Assembly (NCBI GenBank): GCA_008933995.1
Contig: WARS01000012.1
Coordinates: 1,116,001 to 1,180,000 of the forward strand
Length of the DNA: 64,000 nucleotides
Direction of reading: 5' to 3'
Source: Datnioides undecimradiatus
Taxonomy: Eukaryota > Chordata > Actinopteri > Lobotiformes > Datnioididae
Under the pieces are notes generated by a model. That model searched no databases and was not told the DNA's origin. It was given only the letters and a program-made list of their open reading frames with translations. Positions 59,701 through 64,000 of the stretch are shown piece after piece (the stretch's first letter is position 1; the number at the start of each line of letters is the position of its first letter). Made by a program: the position numbers and the translations under genes.

Positions 59701-62102
59701 TCTCTTCCAGCTGAGACCAAGTTATCCATTCCTTTTGTGTACTGCATCGTGGGAGAACAGTGTGCGTCAACTACTACATTATCATTCTAAGCAGGTTTTT
59801 AGTGCATGGTGTGATAAACTGAAAAAAGGGACACAATGACATATTAAATAGTTGTTCTTGTGTGCATGTCTTGATTCACGATATTCCCCCACAGCGCAAT
59901 GCACAAAGGAAATGGAAGCTCACCGGTGGAAAATAAATATATTTTTGAAGTTTTAGCAGGATGACTGGCAACCAACAACCCACATACTGCATCACCTGTG
60001 TGTGTTGGTTGTTTTCTTTGTAAGTAACTGCTAAAAGGTGTACTGTGATAATAAGTATGCCATATGTGAATATTGGTTTATCATGTCCACGCTGTAGGGA
60101 ATTGATACCTTGTTGTGATTTAGGACACAGCTGCTATTCTCTGTTTTTAGTCCACTTGTTGACTTTCTTGAGGTTACTTCATGTTCTTGCATTTAGTCAA
60201 ACATGCATGCCCCTGGAGTTGGAAATCCTGATTTGAATGCAGTCATCACTGATGCTGATGTTCCTGCTAAAGGTACAGTCACGTTACCCCTGTGTTCAAC
60301 AAAACCTCCTGGCTTCTCTCTTTCCAAACACAGTTCATCTGTTTTTTTCAGCTGGCTTCATCTAGTCCAGCCAATGTTTACACCGCAACAGGAAATACAT
60401 AATTAATGTGAGCAACCTTAAGACAAGCCAAAGTCGATTAAAGCAGCCCAGTTCCTGCAGATCAGGGTTGTCTGAGTAACCTCAACCTGATTATAGCAAC
60501 TTTCTATTTGCCATTTCTCTTCATTAATAGTAAGAAATGAGCCATTTCTGTGCGTTATTATAATTTTGTGTCTGTGAATGTTGGTGGGAACAAAATAAAT
60601 CAGAATGAATGGGTTTAAATTTAGATAAAAACCTCATTATATGCTAAATTGAGAAAAATATCCTCCTACGTAAGATAAAGTAGATAAACTAGAACAAAGA
60701 TATAGTAGCTCGCACTCTTCAACTCTTTTTGGGTCCAGTTATTGTAAACTTAATAAAAAACAGATCTGTAACTCAAAACCTGGCCTCGCTGTCCAGCTAT
60801 GAATTCACGCTTTTACAGTATGTCTGTTGGATGAACGCAGAGATCGTATAAACTATCTGGCAGCTGAAAGTTTCCTTGCTGCACTCACGGCGGGTTGTTG
60901 CACTGTCTGTTGCGGGAGCGCACTCCACCTCCACATGTCCTGGAGCAAGAGCCAAACTTTGACCAGGAGCCCCAGCTCCCATCGTGGCCCTGAGGCTGCT
61001 GGCTGGATCTCCAGATGCAATGACCCTTGAAGCACCACTAAAAATTTGACAGAAGAAAACAGACAAAACGAAAGCTCAAAGTCCAGACTAACGACTGTGA
61101 CATTTGATTTTCTCTTACTTTCTATCTGCAGAGCGCTCCACTCTGCACAAAGAAACATCAGAATTCGAGCCTGGTTCAGAGACAGTTCCCACCTTTCCTG
61201 GTGCACACTCTGTTCCATCCACCGGAGGACCTTTTTTGGTTTTGCAAAAGTACTGGTTGTCGGGGTGGCTGCACCACAGTTGCTTGCAAGGGTCGTAGGT
61301 TCGGAACTAAATAAGAAAAGAGCAATTACTGGAATGCATACGTGCAGACAGACGTATTCGTTCGGCCTTTTTGCTCTGCAAGACAGAAACATTCCTGACT
61401 TTCTATAGGAACATGTGCAATAGCATCTCTGAGAAAACTCATTATTATATAAATTATTTCCGGTTTAACCCATATTTAAAATTGTATTGTCATGTTATTA
61501 TATTATTTCTTGCAATGCATTAAGAGCTTTTTCAGTTGTGTAACACATGTTTATGTGAGGAAACCTCTGGATTTCTTCTGACTACAGGGGATAAATAACT
61601 AAATAAAAATATCAATATTTTGTATAATATTTTATAGGTGTGAGGGACTTACAGCAGTGCACATTTTATAACCGACGCCAAAATCAAAGCGGCACTGCTC
61701 GTCCATTGAATAATTTATTCCAGGGAGCTCAGGAAGCTTAGGCCACTTGTGTTCGAAGGGATCGTCCAGTAGGCAGTCGTAGGAGCTGTGGGACAGATGA
61801 GAATAATGTCATGAATGTGAAGAAGAGGAGAGTAGACCAGATAGGACAAAAAAAATCAATAACATATTGAGCTGTATCACACATAAGCCACACAGCATCA
61901 AACCAGTGTGGTGCTAAAAGAAAATGAGAAATCATCGGTAGAGATAAACACAACATACTGGATGTATCGATTGAGCTCCTGCTTGCTGCAACGTGACCAG
62001 TGGTAGCGGTGGAAAGCTGCTTGGACAAGCGGAGCCATGATGCTGCCCATACTGGTCTCATCGGCACAGCGATTCCCCTGGCCATCATGTTCCATGCCAA
62101 GC
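50189..62102 (-). CDS. adamts14: ADAMTS14 procollagen N-proteinase, 3' fifteen coding exons (5' end beyond window)
   Basis: A secreted zinc metalloprotease of the ADAMTS2/3/14 group, which removes the N-propeptide of fibrillar procollagens. Fifteen exons join in phase to 2,518 nt (838 codons plus stop). They cover the end of the catalytic domain with the third zinc-binding His in LGMEHD and the Met-turn GSIMAPL, the disintegrin-like domain, TSR1 ([16 protein letters not shown]), the Cys-rich domain, the spacer, TSR2-4, the PLAC domain ([18 protein letters not shown]) and a long Pro/Ser/Thr-rich tail. ADAMTS14 is favoured over ADAMTS2 or 3 by [31 protein letters not shown] and [18 protein letters not shown]. 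The first exon begins one base into a codon, just after the HETGH part of the zinc site, which with the propeptide and signal lies off the right edge (human protein about 1,223 aa). No internal stop or frameshift was found. Confidence 0.94.
50851..50949 (-). CDS. adamts14: adamts14 exon: linker before PLAC
   Basis: Acceptor CCCCTCCAG, donor GTGAGT; 99 nt. Encodes a low-conservation linker ([15 protein letters not shown]...) ending NPVHKISS, the same place as PINKISS in human. Confidence 0.88.
52134..52149 (+). repeat. Poly(A) run (16 nt) in an adamts14 intron
   Basis: Uninterrupted A tract on the plus strand, 130 nt past the TSR4 exon donor; poly(U) in the transcript. Confidence 0.6.
52281..52410 (-). 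CDS. adamts14: adamts14 exon: TSR4
   Basis: Donor GTGAGA. Encodes [16 protein letters not shown] and [26 protein letters not shown] still fits C-x-x-S/T-C-x-x-G. The acceptor is the bare GCGTGGTAG, without a pyrimidine tract, but phase and homology fix it. Confidence 0.9.
53307..53514 (-). CDS. adamts14: adamts14 exon: TSR3
   Basis: Acceptor GTGCTGACAG, donor GTGAGC. Encodes [38 protein letters not shown] with an N-glycosylation site, RPETRRAC and the first Trp pair of TSR4 (WRTGAWSQ). Confidence 0.94.
53641..53773 (-). CDS. adamts14: adamts14 exon: TSR2
   Basis: Acceptor CGTCCCTCAG, donor GTAAGT. Encodes [24 protein letters not shown] and QECSQPT. Confidence 0.94.
54179..54344 (-). CDS. 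adamts14: adamts14 exon: spacer end, TSR2 start
   Basis: Acceptor CCTTGTCGCAG, donor GTCAGT. Encodes [35 protein letters not shown] and CSKPCGG. Confidence 0.94.
54427..54590 (-). CDS. adamts14: adamts14 exon: spacer
   Basis: Acceptor TTACTGACAG, donor GTGAGT. Encodes [12 protein letters not shown], the [13 protein letters not shown] segment and [14 protein letters not shown], aligning with human KNQVTGSFILN and LKTSGPLPEAIAIL. Confidence 0.93.
54717..54747. repeat. (CCACCN)n tract, G-rich on the adamts14 sense strand
   Basis: CACCGCCACCACCACCACCA-type repeat. On the minus (transcribed-sense) strand it is a run of GGTGG units, about 130 nt upstream of the spacer exon at 54590. Confidence 0.85.
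55869..55886 (+). repeat. Poly(A) run (18 nt) in an adamts14 intron
   Basis: Followed at about 55895-55955 by GCCGGTGGGGTGCAGGATTA and AGGTTTCATTC, loosely like the A and B boxes of a tRNA-derived SINE head. The order (A tract first) is not that of an intact SINE. Confidence 0.45.
56747..56827 (-). CDS. adamts14: adamts14 exon: spacer
   Basis: Acceptor CTCGTTAG, donor GTGAGT; 81 nt. Encodes [20 protein letters not shown], the family's PxGARHI spacer motif. Confidence 0.93.
57126..57249 (-). CDS. adamts14: adamts14 exon: Cys-rich end, spacer start
   Basis: Acceptor CCTCTCACAG, donor GTAATT. Encodes [31 protein letters not shown] and the first spacer strand. Confidence 0.94.
58202..58335 (-). 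CDS. adamts14: adamts14 exon: Cys-rich domain
   Basis: Acceptor TGTGCTTGCAG, donor GTATGT. Encodes [20 protein letters not shown] and [20 protein letters not shown], nearly identical to human ADAMTS14. The acceptor is preceded by an alternating (GT)n(GC)5 tract. Confidence 0.94.
58351..58388. repeat. (GC)5(AC)n alternating purine-pyrimidine tract
   Basis: A perfect alternating tract just upstream (transcript sense) of the Cys-rich exon at 58335; Z-DNA-prone. Confidence 0.9.
58502..58674 (-). CDS. adamts14: adamts14 exon: TSR1 end and Cys-rich start
   Basis: Acceptor ATTGCTCAG, donor GTAAGT. Encodes [34 protein letters not shown] and [10 protein letters not shown]. Confidence 0.94.
60889..61037 (-). 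CDS. adamts14: adamts14 exon: TSR1
   Basis: Acceptor AAATTTTTAG, donor GTGAGT. Encodes WCFKGHCIW and the central thrombospondin repeat [19 protein letters not shown], with the C-mannosylation WxxW and the O-fucosylation C-x-x-S/T-C-x-x-G motifs. Confidence 0.93.
61193..61306 (-). CDS. adamts14: adamts14 exon: disintegrin-like domain, second part
   Basis: Acceptor TTATTTAG, donor GTGGGA; 38 codons. Encodes [20 protein letters not shown] and [17 protein letters not shown]. Confidence 0.94.
61653..61785 (-). CDS. adamts14: adamts14 exon: disintegrin-like domain, first part
   Basis: Acceptor TCCCACAG, donor GTAAGT. Encodes [31 protein letters not shown] and KMCTA, the conserved end of the catalytic domain and start of the disintegrin-like domain. 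Confidence 0.94.
61959..62102 (-). CDS. adamts14: adamts14 exon: catalytic domain end, third Zn ligand and Met-turn
   Basis: Acceptor CCCCATCAG, donor GTATGT. Encodes [30 protein letters not shown] and [10 protein letters not shown]. It supplies the last His of HExxHxxGxxH and the structural Met. Confidence 0.94.
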
Positions 62103-64000
62103 CTGATGGGGGGGAAAGAAGAGCTTATTGAACTTTTCATATTCACAGGAAGCCAATCTTACTTCCTCCCCATGATTTTAAAACACAAAACAGACAGCAG
62201 AGGAAAGTGCAGGCGACATAAGAGCCTTGAGTAGGGATCAAACTGAGTCTATAGAATGTAAATATGAAGACATAAATATGAAAAACCTCAGCTTCAGTGT
62301 TTGATCTGATATTTCCTGTTATTCTCTGTTTTGATTTATATGAAAAACCTCAGCTGCTTGTATTCAGACAACAACGAACACTGATGCATGAGAGGTTTGG
62401 TGCATTTTTCTGAATGAAGAACTGGAGGTGCAAAGTATCCAAGCATCCCACGGTTAGAGCGCCTGATGTTTTCTTTTATAAAAATGCTTTTAGGGGCTAT
62501 GTGATAAGGATTTTAGTATCAGAATATTCACTTTTGGTTCTTCACAGGGGTGTGCAGACCAACATTGCTCTCTCCTGCTTGATAATACATAAGTTTTTAA
62601 TATAAAACGCCCCAGTATCTCTCAGTAGTGGTGATTTTAGCCCGAGTGTTGTTTGACACGAGCTCAATCTTTCTGTTTTTAAATGCTTCGAAAATACAAA
62701 TCTGAAGTTTAAGGAGTGAAATGAGGAGATTTGGTACCAGTCACGCATGATCTCACACGTATTATGAACCCAATGAAAGGAGCCAGCTAACTTAACTTAG
62801 CATGAAGACGCGAGAGATGAACCAAGCCTCTTATCCACCTATCGACACCTCTAATGCTGGTTTCGATTAACTTTGTTTAATCTGTTTGAAAGTTGTAAAT
62901 ATTTCATCAGTTTGCTTTTTTTATTAACGGTTATGATTCATCTCTTGGCCTAGAGTCACCGCTGGTTGCCTGGCAACTCGTCCTGGCCAAAAACGAGGTG
63001 GGAACAAACCCCCTGTAAAACAAGAACGAGCCACATTTAACAAGTTTGGCTGATTTTGTTACTTTTGCACAGAGCCGAGCTAGCCGTTTCCCCTTGTTTA
63101 CCCAATCTTTATGCTAACCGATACTGATAAGAGACTGGTATCAATCCAGATTAGCAAATTCCTCCACTTTGACGGGCAGAGATCGGCAAAGCAACAAGCT
63201 AACTGTAACATTTAGCTTGCGGACATCACAGCTAAAATGCTACAGGCGCAGCTTAACATTAGCAATCAGCATTGGTGGTTATCATGGATGAAGGAGAACC
63301 AGTTTTACACAAGATGTATTTTTTAACGTTAGCATGCTAATAAATGTATTAAATAAAATGAAGGGGTTTTATGCTAACGAACATTAAAGGGAGCAGTAAC
63401 AGTGGAGGCAGGATGTTCACTCCTCTCTTTGTGTTGAAACTGAGTGAAATGTGGTGTAGGTGGGTTATGGGGCTGGGGTCTCTCTTTATGGCTTCACGCA
63501 CTAACCAAGCTATTGCTAAACCACTCCAAACACAATGAAATTTATATACACATTCAGGTTGAGCTTATAACATCATCTCATTGGCCACTGACACGCTGAA
63601 AAAGCCTCAGGGGGGGCCGTGGCTGCTGAAATGATGAGGTGTTCAAACCTTACAAGCCATTACAGCGGTAGGTACTCGTGTATTTTCAGATATATGGCCA
63701 GAAAACCCCAGGACCACTCTTCAGTTGTTCACAGACACTGATTAAAGATGAAATAGCCCACTGAGCTACAGAAGCTAGTGAAACAGGAGAGGGGAAAGGA
63801 CTTTGGCCCTCCGTAGCGCCGCTGGCATCTGTCTTTTCTTTGGAAAGAAAAGGAAATCTGTGACCTCCACTAATTGGTCATGCCTCATACCAGTGTGATC
63901 TGACAATACATGAACTGTGTAAGGTAACTCTTAAGAGCAATCCAATCATTACACAGGTTCTGGTTCAGAAATTAAATATCAAGGTGCTTTTATCTTTTAT
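62103..64000. other. adamts14 upstream intron (right edge of window)
   Basis: No exon of the catalytic domain, propeptide or any other gene was found on either strand. It contains an interspersed repeat at about 62.79-63.13 kb with TTAACTTAGCATGAAGAC-like and TTGCCTGGCAAC phrases, and GCTAAC-type words to about 63.4 kb. Confidence 0.55.
62790..63130. repeat. Teleost-type interspersed repeat containing an X-box-like palindrome
   Basis: It runs from AACTTAACTTAGCATGAAGA through GGTTGCCTGGCAAC (62964-62977) to TTTATGCTAACCG. I recognise the phrase order as a widespread teleost repeat, and a fragment of its left end recurs near 49.14 kb. Confidence 0.5.

Noticed and set aside
60853-61392. 179-codon minus-strand open frame crossing two adamts14 exons
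   Set aside because: It reads through the intron in the wrong frame; the spliced exons 61306-61193 and 61037-60889 give the conserved protein.
62140-64000. Upstream adamts14 catalytic exon with the HExxH motif
   Set aside because: Searched on the minus strand for the HETGH-coding sequence and flanking splice sites without success; it must lie beyond the right edge.

Overview
The window is vertebrate nuclear DNA and almost certainly comes from a ray-finned (teleost) fish. Four protein-coding genes can be read with GT-AG splice sites and consistent codon phases, and about 85-90% of the sequence is intron or intergenic. The gene set is an RFamide-type GPCR of the QRFP receptor family, TBATA, a second StAR-type START protein and ADAMTS14. 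Short introns, abundant dinucleotide and trinucleotide microsatellites, a solo LTR and GCTAAC-rich interspersed repeats fit a teleost. Nothing bacterial, phage or CRISPR-like was seen.

Layout, left to right. (1) 1.39-9.15 kb, minus strand: qrfpr, complete in six coding exons, 439 aa. (2) 9.15-22.6 kb: a gene desert with microsatellites, a hairpin inside a repeat, and repeat remnants. (3) 22.58-30.10 kb, plus strand: tbata, read as eight coding exons (389 aa), with a palindromic X-box-like (RFX) motif 187 bp upstream of the first ATG and a solo LTR in one intron. (4) 30.1-43.3 kb: a second desert containing at least two more LTR-like remnants. (5) 43.27-47.80 kb, plus strand: star2, complete in seven coding exons (283 aa), with a TATA box, GATA motifs and an SF-1-like motif just upstream. 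(6) 47.8-50.2 kb: tail-to-tail interval. (7) 50.19-62.10 kb, minus strand: the last fifteen coding exons of adamts14, from the second half of the metalloprotease domain to the PLAC domain and a Pro/Ser/Thr-rich tail. The signal peptide, propeptide and the HExxH part of the active site lie beyond the right edge. (8) 62.1-64 kb: the upstream adamts14 intron, repeat-rich.

The genes do not form a pathway. qrfpr is a neuropeptide receptor, tbata a thymus/brain/testis protein of uncertain mechanism, star2 a mitochondrial cholesterol-delivery protein of steroidogenic cells, and adamts14 a secreted procollagen N-proteinase. Adjacency of tbata and adamts14 matches human 10q22. The QRFP-type receptor and StAR paralog beside them do not match their human counterparts' positions (4q27 and 8p11), so they are probably paralogs kept in fish. 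The points most worth following are the altered PKA sites in Star2, the X-box at tbata and the linkage of an RFamide receptor to an ADAMTS2/3/14-family gene.
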